Shown here: positions 12,037 through 23,600 of the stretch, in pieces | How positions within the stretch are numbered: position 1 is the stretch's first letter | How the letters are laid out: each line of letters begins with the position of its first letter | Assembly: GCF_000004195.4 (NCBI RefSeq) | Contig: NC_030677.2 | Location: forward strand, 175,262,019-175,326,018 | Origin: Xenopus tropicalis | Lineage: Eukaryota; Chordata; Amphibia; Anura; Pipidae | Direction of reading: 5' to 3' | DNA: 64,000 nucleotides | The notes under the pieces: generated by a model | Seen by the model: only the letters and a program-made list of their open reading frames with translations | The model's database searches: none | What the model was told of the DNA's origin: nothing | Position numbers and translations under genes: made by a program

Positions 12037-12926
12037 GGCTGATTCACAAAAGGTTGTTAAAACTTAACGCATTGCTTTATAAGTTAAAAAGTGTTCTTTA
12101 ATTAAGTAACGATTCATCAAAGTCATTTTGCATGCGTTACTACTTATATCACATACGCAAAAAGAGCTATGTCCATTGCATTGCGATAATTATCTAATAC
12201 AAATACTGTAGCACTAACGTATAATCCACAGACATGTTTTAAGCGTTAAAAGCATAATTACTGTGAAACTTAACACCTGCTAGGAGTGGGAGATACTAAA
12301 AAACATTGCGGTTCTTGAGCGTTTGTGATGACAACATGGAGTTTGCAGTCTGATTTTTGTTGGATTGTGAAGAAGAGAATCAAGTATGTGTTAGCCCTAG
12401 AGTGATGCATCCTCCAGTTTTCAGGGAAATGGTAAGTTTCAGAACGGTAGTTTTCAGAAAGTAACGATTACGTGCGTAATATCGTGTGCTAATATCCAGG
12501 GGCGGATTTCAAATTTGGGCGCCCCGAGGCCACCCCCCCAATCAAACCCCCCACACATGCGCAAACAAACCTCTCCACCCGCCGCGCAGTGCGCATGCGC
12601 ACCCATTTAAACTCCGATACGGAGCAGTGGGGAGCCCCTAAATTTGTGCCACCCTAGGCCCGGGCCTTTGTGGCCTTGCCACAAATCCGGGCCTGCTAAT
12701 ATCGCGTGCTATGAAATAACACATAAATATATTGCATGCTTTAAAATATCGCTTAAAAATATGTCATCGCAAGATAAATAACGACAATGAAATCACTTCT
12801 TAATTCAAGTGTTCAAAGTGTTCTCTTTGTGAACCAATCATTAATTCTCAAAATATAAGAAGTGATAATATTTTTAACGCATGCTAAAAATAACACTAAT
12901 TTTTTTGACCTTTTGTGAATCAGCCC
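12037..12926. mobile_element. Long inverted-repeat MITE interrupted by a hAT insertion
   Basis: The ends are GGCTGATTCACAAAAGGTT and ACCTTTTGTGAATCAGCC. The interior is full of AACGCATT/ATCGC-type motifs that repeat in inverse orientation. The element at 29668-30450 has related ends (GATTCACTAAAGTGCG). It is interrupted at 12489-12703 by a hAT-like insertion and one copy of its target duplication; removing these leaves about 680 bp. Confidence 0.8.
12497..12695. mobile_element. hAT-type MITE with perfect 8-bp target duplication
   Basis: A 199-bp element starting CAGGGGCGGATTT and ending AAATCCGGGCCTG (imperfect inverted ends). It is flanked by the perfect 8-bp direct repeat CTAATATC at 12489-12496 and 12696-12703. 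It is GC-rich against an AT-rich host. The 8-bp duplication and CAGGG ends are characteristic of hAT elements. It is nested in the older inverted-repeat MITE. Confidence 0.92.
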
Positions 12927-13269
12927 CAACATCTGTTGCTCAGTAATATACTCGCCCCATACTCCGACCTATAAAGGGTGTAGCTGCCACCTCTCTCCCC
13001 TTCATTTTTCCACCTCGTCAACCTAGCTCTCAGGGATCAGTTTAATAGGACAAAACAGACATATCACAGTGTATTGCACTTTTTTCACAATCCCAGCTTT
13101 TTTATCAGTAGCAGGACCCAAATAGATGTAGGACCCAAATATTTTAACATTCAGTGGATTGCTGCTGTCAAATCAAGCCCTGTGTGTTAAGAAGAAATGA
13201 AGGAACTCTTGTATTGCTAATTATAAAAAAGAACTTTGTCATAGAGATGAGAGCAGAGAAATACACTTG

Positions 13270-13620
13270 TGCTCCTATGGTGGGGCTACTGGCAGGTGCC
13301 CAAAAGACTTGGAGTGCAGGCCCACAAATCTTTATGCTCCATCATTATATGCTGTCTACTGTATTCCATAAGCAATATGTCCGTACACTTTACTCCTCCA
13401 AGGAAGCTGAGTTCTGGTTTGAACACTGTCTGCAAGGAGTGCTCCCCATATCTGTGTGGGTTTCCTATGACTACCCAAAACATAAAGGCACTAATGAAGG
13501 CAGGGACTGATTGTACGATATCAGTCCTCAAAACATACAGGAACTAATGAATGTTATAAGGACTTTTGATTCTAAGCCGTGCTGAGGCAGGGGCTGATGC
13601 ATATGATCTCTATAAAGGTG
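13270..13620. mobile_element. Degraded SINE/L2-tail-like fragments
   Basis: Contains pieces such as GTGTGGGTTTCC and two successive copies of an ACATAxAGGxACTAATGAA motif (about 13480 and 13532), followed by GCAGGGGCTGATG. These resemble the tail of the SINE at 9493-9708. The overlapping 118- and 92-codon plus-strand frames here are not credible genes. Confidence 0.4.
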
Positions 13621-13870
13621 TCACAGCTATATGAATAAGAGATAATAATGTCTTCTCTGTTTTAACAAATTTTGAAGAGTCCTTTCCCATGTTTTTCTTT
13701 TTGCCTTTTCTTCTGTCCACCATTTTTATTCTCAGGGCCAATGTACCACATCAAGACACCCCCAATCCTTGTTTTTAATGGTGCATGTGAAACACTACAT
13801 AAATATATAGGGGGTTCTGTGTACAAGTTCATGGAGAAAGGCTGTTATAGAAGTGCTCAGTGTTCAGATC

Positions 13871-13985
13871 TAGGGGCACATTTACTAATTCACGAACGTC
13901 CGAAAAGCGTCCGAATGCGTTTTTTTCGCAATGATCGGTATTTTGTGATTTTTTTCGGAAATTGTCGCGAAAAAATTTCAGCGCA
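13871..13985. mobile_element. Truncated foldback MITE end
   Basis: Starts AGGGGCACATTTACTAATTC, the same end as 1800-3382, then runs through GAATGCGTTTTTTTCGC to about 13985, where it stops without its right half. Confidence 0.8.
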
Positions 13986-14089
13986 CTTCTGATCCTAATC
14001 AGCATAGGATTCGGTTTGGGATTCAGCCGAATCCTGCTGTGTGGGTTCGGAGGTTCAGCCGAACCCAAAAAATGGGTTTGGTGCATCCC
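13986..14089. mobile_element. hAT-like terminal fragment (TAGGGATGCACC type)
   Basis: Reading from the right, the end is TTAGGGATGCACCAAACCC on the minus strand, followed by palindromic GGATTCGG/CCGAATCC motifs. This matches the ends of a common vertebrate hAT MITE type. The left end is missing, so no target duplication can be checked. Confidence 0.6.
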
Positions 14090-14160
14090 TAAGATAGATA
14101 GATAGATAGATAGATGATAGATAGATAGATAGATGATAGATAGATAGATAGATAGATATA
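14090..14160. repeat. (GATA)n microsatellite
   Basis: Tandem GATA units interrupted twice by GATGATA. It lies directly beside the hAT-like end. Confidence 0.97.
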
Positions 14161-14774
14161 TGTGGGTCTCTATAATCTTTGCTACAATATTCAGCTAAAG
14201 CTGTGCTATTGATTTTCTGTCCTGGTAATGCACAACGACCTGACATTTTGTAAATTTGATTTTTGTGGCTTTGTAAAAGTGGTCTGATGTGCTCATTGTG
14301 CAAATTATAGATAAATTATGTTATTTTCTACTCTCATCATATTTTTGTTTCATTGTCAGCGGTGATCACACTGGAAAATGTCAGCAGATATCCTAAAGGC
14401 AGAAACTGAGACTCATTTCAATTTCAAACTACATTAATTCTAAATGAAATCCAACCCATACTCACATTTATTAAGGCAGGCTAGCCCTTGTACAGAATTA
14501 CAGATTTTTTTATTAGGGGCATTTTCTCTACCTTAGTTTTATTTCCACAAGCTTAGGAATCATTTTCTCTCTGTCGCATACTTGGAATTTATCGGTTCAT
14601 GTGAGTAACTCCATAAAACAATATTGCCCCCAGTTTAAGCTGCAGTTTGTGTAAATCTTGTGGCTGTGAAAGCCTCATTCTTATTAAAGCCTTGTTGCAT
14701 TCTAATTTCTTTACGCAATTAATGTAAGGATTATTTAGGACCCCACAGATGTTACAATCTATAGTAGTCAATGG
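14161..14774. other. Unassigned DNA
   Basis: No gene or repeat recognised. Confidence 0.4.
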
Positions 14775-14782
14775 CAGGCAGG

Positions 14783-14861
14783 CATGGACTGGCTATCTGG
14801 ATTCTGGCAAATGTTTGTACTTGAAATGCCAGGGTCTATTTTGAATCCCAGTCCGGACATG
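14783..14861. mobile_element. Very short (79-bp) hAT-like element
   Basis: Ends are CATGGACTGG and CCAGTCCGGACATG, near-inverse. It is flanked by a 7-of-8 matching direct repeat, CAGGCAGG (14775-14782) and AAGGCAGG (14862-14869). The size is close to the minimum for two ends plus spacer. Confidence 0.6.
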
Positions 14862-14869
14862 AAGGCAGG

Positions 14870-17636
14870 CCCCAGAGAGCTACAGGTTGCCCATGCCTAA
14901 TCTAGATTCACTTTAAACCCAGATTAAACATAAAGTGGGTTTGTTCTATGGCCTAGGAATGCAGTGCCAATCCAAAAAACGAAGCCCACGGTTTATGAGG
15001 ATCAAATGAAAGCACCGCCATAGACACTTGTCTGACAAGCATCTGTGCATAGTTTTTGTTAACAGATCATTGTTAACGACAATAAAGGTCAATTTGTGGT
15101 ATTTTGGCATTATATCTTTACTTAAGAAGAAATGCGACAGGCGCAATGCTCGATGTCACCCTGTGAGCTATTGCCCTTAGGACAAAGCATTATTTATCTG
15201 AAGGTGACTTTATTTGCACTACACTGCTGCCTACAAATTCCTTGCTCTTAGTGAATATCTAGATTCCTTGGCCTAAAGCAAGGTAGGGCAGTTGTACAGA
15301 TCAGTAGCTTACCTTGGAAGTGCTGCCCCCTCCACCCCTGCAAACAAATCTTCAGAGGGACCCAGCACAAACAGTCCCTTATCCCATGTCCCCCTCCCAG
15401 CCTGCTTGCTACCTGCTTTCACCACTTCACTACATTCAGGAAGGTTCAAGGCAGAAGTGGGGTGAGGAAGGGGGGCTTTGATACAGCAGACCCCCTGGTC
15501 TTACCCCCATATCCCACTTTGCAACCATTAGGTCTGTATGTAGTTATTCCACTGGTACAGTTAGGATAGGAGAAGTACAGACAGTCATAAAAGTACCTAA
15601 GAAAAAAGGCTCCACCTTTTGGGGGTCGATGCACCAAGCCTGAAAGCTGTAAGGCTGTGCAATTGATCCCCGATCACCAGGAATTACACTGCCTCATGAA
15701 GGGACAAAAAATGATAATAATATTTTAAAAGGAATAAGCTTTTTTTTTTTACAACACTATGCAACGTTACATTGTTATTGTCAGGTATACATAAATACTG
15801 TTATCCTGGTGATATTTTCCCTTTAATAGCTGTAAGTCTGCCCTAGTAGTGAAAAGTTTTCCATGAAGCCCTGGTGCTTACAACACCTAAACCAAACTCC
15901 ACAACAGCACAATAATAAGGCACATGGATAGATGCAGTCCTATACATTCATTAGTTGTGCATAAAACATTTAAAAAAAAACTATGTACCCCTGATGAAGA
16001 GGCTGTGCAGTTTCCAGGCACTCAGCTCATAATTTGTAGGGCTCTGTTTGGCCTGCCAATAGGAATCTATGTGCCTCTGTCCTTTTGTGTACCCTACTAC
16101 AAACCTATGCACTCTAAGTTTCACCTGGGCTTTAGTTCCCTTTAACATCAAGTAGCAAAACAACACATTATGCATCTTTAGCTTCTAAATTACATACTCA
16201 AATCAACTATATTGTGTAATTGTTTATAATATAGCTACAGGTATAATCACTGTACCCTGTAACATAAGTCAATATATGCTGCGTTTCTCATGTTTTGATA
16301 AGGTAAAAACATCCTCCTAAGGGCTAATTAAACTTGACAAATTACACTGAATGAACATTTTTAAAATCTAGAATGGGAAATTATGTTAAATACATTATTT
16401 ATGACTAAATCCCCAGAAAAGGTTGCAGAAATGCTAATGAGACAGACATCAGACTAATAAGGTGAAAATTCCCGGCACATCATTCTTGACACATAAATGC
16501 TCCTTAGAAGCTTTACACCAGCAAACAGCGAGCTGCTCATACATATACACTTGTTTTAACATTCAGAAATTTATGACAAGAATCTGATTCTAAATTGCTT
16601 TCCAGGCAGCTGAATGGATACTCAGTCAATAGCAATGATTTGTGTCTATTATTTCACACAGCCACTCGTGTAGCTAAGTAATTGAAATAGTGAGTAACAG
16701 TTTTCACCTAATGATGCCCTTTATCATTCCTCTTTTAATGCAGCTCTTGAACTTTAAAAAGGTTGCTCTCTGCCAAATGTCACTTCATTGCAGACTACAG
16801 CAACTGAAATGTATTTGCTTAATTATTATCACCCAATTGGAAACCTAAAACCTACAAGTTTGTGCCGCTGTACTTTTCGTAGCCCTGAGCTAAGATGTAA
16901 CCTGTGCTAAATATCATATGTGTTTTCTGCTATTTATTGTCTTACCTGCGCTTTAAAACGATGTCCTTAACACTACAGACAAATGCAAAATGGGCTTAAC
17001 TGCGGTAAATGCATACTGAAAAGTTGTATTTATTTCCATGGAAAAATATTTCAAGCTTAAATTTAATGTTTTCATTTTTATTCAAAGAAATGTGCATATC
17101 TGCAAAAGGACAAGCTCAATACCACTATTCTGTAAAAGTCAGGCCATGATTCTGAATTTATTACAAATTGGTTGTATGCTGCATTTTAATACTTTAGGGA
17201 GAATTCCATAAACAGAGGCAACGTTTTCCCCAACCCAGTGACACATAACATTAGTAAGTGGCCAATAACAACCACCATCATTAGCAAACTTCTTTGGTTT
17301 AGCGCAGTTAGATAAAGCCTATATGGGTACAGCTGCTCAAGTAGGGGCAAGTGTGGGGGGTACAAACTATTGAACTTCTTAGTCATAACTATGTTGTGGT
17401 CTATGTAATTTAACCCTAAAGTCTCATGGTTGGTTGATTAGATTAGTCCAGACTAAAATGCATTTTAATAAGGTATAGCTATTTGTTGCTTCTTTTTATT
17501 TCATTTCATCTTAATAAATGAAGATAATAAGAAGTAAATGTATACTATTATCATAGCTCACTTCCATTTTATTGGATAAACACGTCTAAGGTATTGGAGG
17601 GTTGTGATATAACAGAACAAATGGATTAACCACTTT
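14870..17636. other. Mostly repeat-free DNA, possible conserved non-coding block at 16300-16870
   Basis: No gene or clear repeat seen. 16300-16870 is compositionally even, without element ends, and rich in homeodomain-type TAAT cores (for example CTAATTAAAC and GCTTAATTATTATC). That is typical of vertebrate conserved enhancers, but conservation cannot be judged from one sequence. Confidence 0.3.
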
Positions 17637-18165
17637 GGGGCTGATTTACTAACCCACGAATCCGACCCGAATTGGAAAAGTTCCGACTTGAAAACGAACA
17701 TTTTGCGACTTTTTCGTATTTGTTGCGATTTTTTCGGCGTCTTTCCGAATTTTTCGTTACCAATACGATTTTTGCGTAAAAACGCGAGTTTTTCGTAGCC
17801 ATTACGAAAGTTGCGTAAAAAGTTGCGCTTTTTTCGTAGCGTTAAAACTTACGCGAAAAGTTGCGCCTTTTTCGTAGCGTTAAAACTTAAAAGGTGCAAA
17901 GTTTCGCGTAAGTTTTAACGCTACGAAAAAAGCGCAACTTTTTGCGCAAGTTTTAACGCTATGAAAAATCGCCACATTTTACGCAACTTTCGTAATGGCT
18001 ACAAAAAACTCGCGTTTTTACCCAAAAATCGTATTGGTAACGAAAAATTCATAAAGAAGCCGAAAAAATCACAAAAAATACGAAAAAATCGCAAAATACC
18101 GATCATTACGAAAAAAACGCAATCGGACTCATTTTGACCCATTCGTGGGTTAGTAAATGTGCCCC
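17637..18165. mobile_element. Foldback PIF/Harbinger-like MITE (near-palindrome, 0.53 kb)
   Basis: Ends are GGGGCTGATTTACTAACCCA and TGGGTTAGTAAATGTGCCCC. The whole element folds on itself about a centre near 17887, with arms rich in CGTAGCGTTAAAACTT. Left border is TTT and right border is TTA, compatible with an eroded 3-bp duplication. No coding capacity. Confidence 0.9.
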
Positions 18166-18352
18166 TTAGACTGTAAGTTCTACGGGGCAGGCACCTCCTT
18201 CCTACTGGGTCTCATACCCCATGGCACTTACTCCCTGTGCATTTATACTTATTTATTGTATTTATTATAACACTTGTCCTCCCTGTGTGTAATTTTGTAT
18301 ATTGTAAAATTGTACAGTGCTGCGTACCCTTGTGGCGCTTTATAAATAAAGT
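18166..18352. mobile_element. LINE-like 3' tail fragment
   Basis: A run through TGTAAGTTCTACGGGGCAGG, GTACAGTGCTGCGTACCC and GGCGCTTTATAAATAAAG. I recognise it as a common Xenopus LINE-type 3' end, strand plus as written. It is wedged between two MITEs and has no reverse-transcriptase frame. Confidence 0.55.
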
Positions 18353-18354
18353 TA

Positions 18355-18610
18355 TACAGGTGTGGGATCCCTTATCCGGAAACCCGTTATACAGAAAGCT
18401 CAGAATTACGGAAAGACCACCTCCCATAGACTCCATTTTAATCAAATAATTCAGAATTTTAAAACCTTTTAATTGATCCAATCCTGTTTGGTTTAATTAA
18501 CATTTTATTGATTTTTTAGTAGACTTAAGTTACGGAGATCCAAATTACAGAAAGATCCCTTATCCAGAATACCCTTGGTCCCGAGCATTCTGCATAATGG
18601 GTCCTACACC
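18355..18610. mobile_element. ACAGGTATGGGAT-type MITE
   Basis: Begins ACAGGTGTGGGATCCCTTAT after a TA, with CCGGAAACCC and later AGATCCCTTATCCAG. This is the same family as 22611-22921. TA borders and CAGG ends would fit a Tc1/mariner-derived MITE, but that is inference. Confidence 0.8.
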
Positions 18611-19589
18611 CGAACATACATTTCAGACTAATTAATTTTTTTGTTGCGATTGAACTGGAATCACATGACTGGCAGAAAGTAGACCCTTATTCAGACTATT
18701 TGAAATATCTCATTATTTTTAAAGAAGAAACCATGGAAATATTGTGTTTATTTTTATGTAAACATGCTGCACGTCTTTTCCAACTGAAAATGATTGCCAA
18801 TAATTTTACCAAGGAGAATTTAGTAAGGAAAGTCAACATTTTATCTGGGAAAACATTAAAGGTTATGAGAAATCCTCTTGACACAAGTCACCAAGCCCCG
18901 GAGTCATTTGTGTTCTGGCTCAGCTCTGTTGAATCAACTGATATATAGTTGAAAAACCAACAAAGCTCAAATATGTACAGCATATGTTTTTGTATCCTGC
19001 AACCACTTGTACAACGTCTGTGCGTTTTCAGCTCACATCACAGCAACTCTGCGAACAAGTCCAGCAAAATAAGCTTATTTCATTCTTTTTGTCACTCTTT
19101 CTCTGTTTTGCTATTATTCTGCTATCCTTTCATAATGAAACAATATAATGCTCACACACTAATTGATCCTGCCATTGAAACCAATTACATGAGCGGCGAT
19201 GTGTTGTTCAAATTATTATCAGATTAGAAACTGTAATAACATTAATTATGTTGTCCAGATAATTTTTCTTGTAATGCAAATCAAATCCCTCCATACTTTA
19301 CTTACAAAATAATGGATACATTTTAAACTGTTGAAAATAAACTGCCACCAAGCTAAATAATGAACAGTGTAATGAGTGGGAAGATTGCTATTGAATACAA
19401 AGCTGACAAAAATGAATGAATTGATACAATACAGGTATAGAATAATCATTTTATAAAAGGAACCCTAAAAACAATGTAAATTATTTAGTGACTGAGAAGC
19501 AGTATTGGAAACTGTTGATTTTAATTGTGAAGTTGCTATATGCACTTTTCTGCTTGCAATTGTCAGGGTAATTACAGTATGTTACTGAT
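18611..19589. other. AT-rich unassigned DNA
   Basis: No gene or repeat identified. Open frames of 82 and 92 codons at 18700-19227 have no recognised domain. Confidence 0.45.
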
Positions 19590-20165
19590 ATGAGACCTGT
19601 TATCCAGAATGCTGGGGACCTGGGGTTTTCCAGTTAGGGGGTCTTTCGGTAATTTGGATTATCATGCCTTAAATCTACTAAAAGATCATTTAAAGATTAA
19701 ATAAACCCAATAGGATTGTTTTGCTTCCGATAAGGATTAATTCTATCTTAGTTGGGATCAAGTACAGGTACTGTTTTATTATTACAGAGAAAAGGGAATC
19801 ATTTAACCATTAAATAAACCCAATAGGGCTGTTCTGCCCCCAATAAGGGGTAATTATATCTTAGTTGGGATCAACTACAGGTTCTGTTTTATTATTACAG
19901 AGAAAAGGGAATCATTTAACCATTAAATAAACCCAATAGGGCTGTTCTGCCCCCAATAAGGGGTAATTATATCTTAGTTGGGATCAAGTACAGGTACTGT
20001 TTTATTATTACAGAGAAAAGGGAATCATTTAACCATTAAATAAACCCAATAGGGCTGTTCTGCCCCCAATAAGGATTAATTATATCTTAGTTGGGATCAA
20101 GTACAAGGTTCTGTTTTATTATTACAGAGAAAAAAGTAAATAATTGTTAAAAATTTGAATTATTT
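19590..20165 (-). mobile_element. ACAGGTATGGGAT-type MITE with internal 113-bp amplification
   Basis: An inverse-orientation copy starting near GAGACCTGTTATCCAGAATG and reaching the internal AATTATTTGATTATAAT part at about 20165. Its internal segment is tandemly repeated (see 19697-20147). Confidence 0.85.
19697..20147. repeat. 113-bp tandem repeat inside a MITE (about 4 units)
   Basis: The landmark ATTAAATAAACCCAATAGG occurs at 19697, 19809, 19922 and 20035, spaced 112, 113 and 113 bp. The two middle units are almost identical while the outer ones are more diverged. This indicates recent homogenisation or expansion from the centre. Confidence 0.95.
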
Positions 20166-20169
20166 GATT

Positions 20170-20345
20170 ATAATCAATAAAAGGGTGCGGGCATGCCACA
20201 AAAGAACGTGGTCACATAAAAAATTTCACACGTGTCAAAAAAGTCGTGCAGTACCCACATTTAGCAAATTTTTCACTGTTTTGAGGATTTTTCCACAGTT
20301 TCGCTAATTTTTCGGCGAAGTGAAACAGATTCGCTCATTACTATT
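20170..20345 (-). mobile_element. Truncated AGTGATGAGCGAA-type hAT-like remnant
   Basis: Minus strand reads AATGAGCGAATCTGTTTCAC then TTCGCCGAAAAATTAGCGAA, the start of the family intact at 48411-48705. The other end is missing. Confidence 0.6.
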
Positions 20346-21604
20346 GATCAATTCTTGCCCAAAACCAATCTCACTGAATCAGTTTGAATCCTGCAAGAAA
20401 TCCATAGAAGTCACAGTTCCATTTTGATAAATCAGCCCCCTTTTAAATTTCCACATGCCTTAGACAACGTGAACTAAGGACCTTAAAACTATATTTTTGT
20501 TTGTTTGTTTTAGACTCAGTCAAGGTCTGGGGGCACCTTGACCAGTACTAAGTATTGTTGTTCAGAACCCCAGAATGTTTTGCTGTTGCTACTAACTAAT
20601 TCAACTGCTGCCCAATAAGCTGCTGTCTATTCTAGACTGGTTTTTAAAACCTTTGATCCTTAAACCTGTGGAACCGTTATTGTAACTTCTTTCTATAACT
20701 TATTAGGGGGATATCATTGCGGTAGCATTTGCCTGATCAATAACTGGTATGTTGAAAAGTCTACCTTCATTTTAAGTGGATAATAAAAACAATCTAATGA
20801 CAACAAATTATCTTCACATAGTAATACAATTAATATAATAGTATCTACTTTAGAACAACTGTAGCAATACTGAAAACTCTATGATACTTAAAAAGAGCTT
20901 GAAAATGTTTGTAGATGATACAAAATATTCATGAACATTGGAAATGTCACTAATGATCTACTGTATGTAGCTACTCTGCAAGTCAGGTGTCGGTGATAGT
21001 AGCAGGAATCAAATTGGGCAATGACCACATCAGCGTGTTGATGAGGTCTTCTCCCGAGAGGCCTGAATAGGCACTTGTTATGATCTGCCTATGGGACCAG
21101 CATGTACCTGTAAGTGGCCATATTGGGCAAAGATCCATTCATTTTGCAACATTGACAAGTGAAGCTTCATGTGCATGGCCAGATTTAGATACTTTGACAA
21201 TGGGACTCCTGTGGAAAATTATAAAGCAATAAGCCCAACCACAACTGATTCTAGCCAGCCCATGGCCCTGACTAGCGAAACAATCAATTTTACAGCACCT
21301 TACCTGCCTTGGTAGTATGCAAAAAAATGTTATTATACACAGGATTTGCTCTTTTACCTTTTATTTAACATGCTTCTACATTTTCAGCAACAAAGTCACT
21401 CCTAAATATAATTTATATTTTGAATGAATTAGACCTCTGCCTGAAGACTTGCATTAGTAACAGTGATAATGAGAAAAATATCTGTACATGAATAATGCCC
21501 ATAATAAGAAGTGATCTTACTAATAGCAACTCATTTTGTGGCCAGTATATAACAAAGTTGCATAATGTACACTCTACAGCGTGACCTTTTCAAGTGTAAT
21601 TTTT
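20346..21604. other. Unassigned DNA
   Basis: No gene or clear repeat recognised. Confidence 0.4.
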
Positions 21605-21990
21605 TTTCCAACTTATGGAAACAACAAAGTATTAGATCAACTTGACTAACCCGAAGTTTAGCTTTTGTATTGAAAATCTTACACCTGCCAGCCAAACTCA
21701 CTTTGTTCTGTAAGTTGAACTGCTAAGGTTCTTGCATTGCCCAGAGGTTTCAGATCATTATGCTTGTCCTTGTACACCAAAATTCTTAGCTGTTTTCCTC
21801 ATTACCTCATAATTGATTGGATATTGTTTGTTTGTGACAGCAATGCAAAAATTTGAACCCTTGAGTATGGGAGTTTGATGGAGTGCATGTTGGAGTGAGC
21901 TAACCTTATAAGTAAATGGAGCATGTCACAATGTTGATCCCATTAATCAATATATCTCACTCCATAAGGTTTAATTAATTCCTCTGGACA
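21605..21990. repeat. 0.4-kb direct repeat, copy A
   Basis: Matches 24738-25132 over its whole length, including GAGGTTTxxxATCATTATxCTTGTCCTTG, GATATTGTTTGTTTGTGACA and TTTAATTAATTCCTCTGG. It differs by scattered substitutions and small indels. Either an old local duplication or two copies of a dispersed element I do not recognise. Confidence 0.85.
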
Positions 21991-22283
21991 CTGTTACAAA
22001 TGTAAAACTCTCTTTTTAGATACTAGGCTCTCGCTGCTGAAAAATATAAATAATTTTTGTCAAACATTGATTCAACAAATATTGATTAAACTTGGGACAA
22101 GTCCCTATAATTAAATTAGCAAGTGCCCCTTGACAATATAAATAAAAGAACCCTGGGATTTTGGGATTTTGTTGACTCCAAAATTGGTTTTGCTATAAAG
22201 GTCTCTAACTTCTGTATACATTTTACAAGTAGTATTAATACTATTAACTATTGGTAAAGCAACTGGCCCCCAGTTTCTTCTAG

Positions 22284-22455
22284 GGGGTAAATGTACCATG
22301 CTGTGTAAAAAGTGGAGTGAAGCATTACCGGTGATGTTGCCAAGGGCAACCAATCAGCAATCAGTTTCAACAGCAAAGCATCTGATTGGCTGCTATGAGC
22401 AACATCATCGGTAATGTTTTACTCCACTTTTTACACAGCATGATAAATTTACCCC
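22284..22455. mobile_element. Foldback MITE (172 bp)
   Basis: Left arm GGGGTAAATGTACCATGCTG and right arm CAGCATGATAAATTTACCCC. The inner arms CTGTGTAAAAAGTGGAGT / ACTCCACTTTTTACACAG are perfect inverses. The centre contains CCAATCAG/CTGATTGG. No target duplication could be assigned with certainty. Confidence 0.85.
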
Positions 22456-22610
22456 AGATGTATTTCTATTCAGAACCACAGAATGACATGGTCCAGCAGC
22501 GTGGTAATGAACTGACCTGCTGCACAATCAGCTATACTGTATATTGCCTTCATATAGCATCAACATAATTTTATTTAATGTAATGACAATTAATACTAAT
22601 TAATATAGTA

Positions 22611-22921
22611 CAGGTATGGGATTCCTTATCCGGAAACCCATTATCCAGAAAGGCCGTATCCCATCGACTCCATTATCAGAAAATACTTCTAATTTTTAAA
22701 AATGATTTCCTTTTTCTCTGTAATAATAAAACAGTACCTTGTACTTGATTCCAACTAAGATATAATTAATGCTTATTGGAGGCAAAACAATCCTATTGGC
22801 TTTATTCAATATTTAAATGCTTTTTAGCAGACTTAAGTTATGGAGATGCAAATTATGGAAAGATCCCTTATCCGGAAAACCCCAGGTCCCGAGCATTCTG
22901 GATAACAGGTCCCATACCTGT
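22611..22921. mobile_element. ACAGGTATGGGAT-type MITE, near full length
   Basis: Starts TACAGGTATGGGATTCCTTA and ends GGTCCCATACCTGTA, giving inverted ends of about 14 bp with TA on both sides. Interior includes CTGTAATAATAAAACAGTAC. It is the best-preserved copy of this family in the window. Confidence 0.9.
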
Positions 22922-22929
22922 ATTAGTAT

Positions 22930-23310
22930 ATTAATATAGTGAAGTAAAATCTAAGCAATTTTCCAATAGATATTCATTATGAATTTGTACTTGTTCTAAA
23001 GTTATTTGTAATTAGAATTGAAATCAGTATTTTAACTTTCCTTTCTGCCCTGCTGGTTCTCTCTCTTAAAACAGAGTAACAGAAGTTAAGCTTTTGCTAC
23101 ATGATTTCAAAAGTCAGAAACACAAGGGCAGAGAATAAAAACTTAAAATTTGCAATTACTGTGTAATGGAACGTTTTCTACATTTACAATTTTAAGAGCT
23201 TTTTCTAGCTGTATAATAATAATAATCAGAAAGTTTCCTAGAATTACAATTTTACAATGTTAAGAGATTCTATATTTCTAGATTTTTAACTAAGTATGTT
23301 AAAAGGGCAA
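22930..23310. repeat. Unassigned sequence partly repeated at 23940-24090
   Basis: 23135-23255 (ACTTAAAATTTGCAATTACTG, then CCTAGAATTACAATTTTACA) resembles 23983-24060. This suggests local duplication or two copies of an unclassified element. Confidence 0.55.
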
Positions 23311-23580
23311 ATTCCTTTTCAATTAGTCTTCATTATTTGTTCTTCATAGTTTCTGAATAATTTGTTTTTGTCATCTAAATCTTTGCAGCTTTCAAAAGGG
23401 GGTGACTGACCTCTGAACAAAAAAAATATTGCTCTATGAAGCTGCTGTTTAATTGTTATCGTTACTTTATCTTATTTTTCTATTCAGTCCCTCTCCTATT
23501 CATATATCAGTCTTTCATTTAAACCACACCCGGGTTGCTAAGGTTATTATCCTAACAACCAAATACCTGCTGACCTCTTT
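23311..23580. mobile_element. Truncated T2-type MITE
   Basis: Interior of a recognised Xenopus T2-like element: TTTTCAATTAGTCTTCATTA, CTTTCAAAAGGGGGTGACTG and CCCTCTCCTATTCATAT, then a GGTTGCTAAGG motif. Neither TTAAAGG end is preserved. Confidence 0.6.
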
Positions 23581-23600
23581 AATATTAATAATAATTATAC

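Noticed and set aside
13154..13510. 118-codon plus-strand frame
   Set aside because: It overlaps SINE/L2-tail-like sequence and has long overlapping frames on both strands, typical of repeat-derived open frames.
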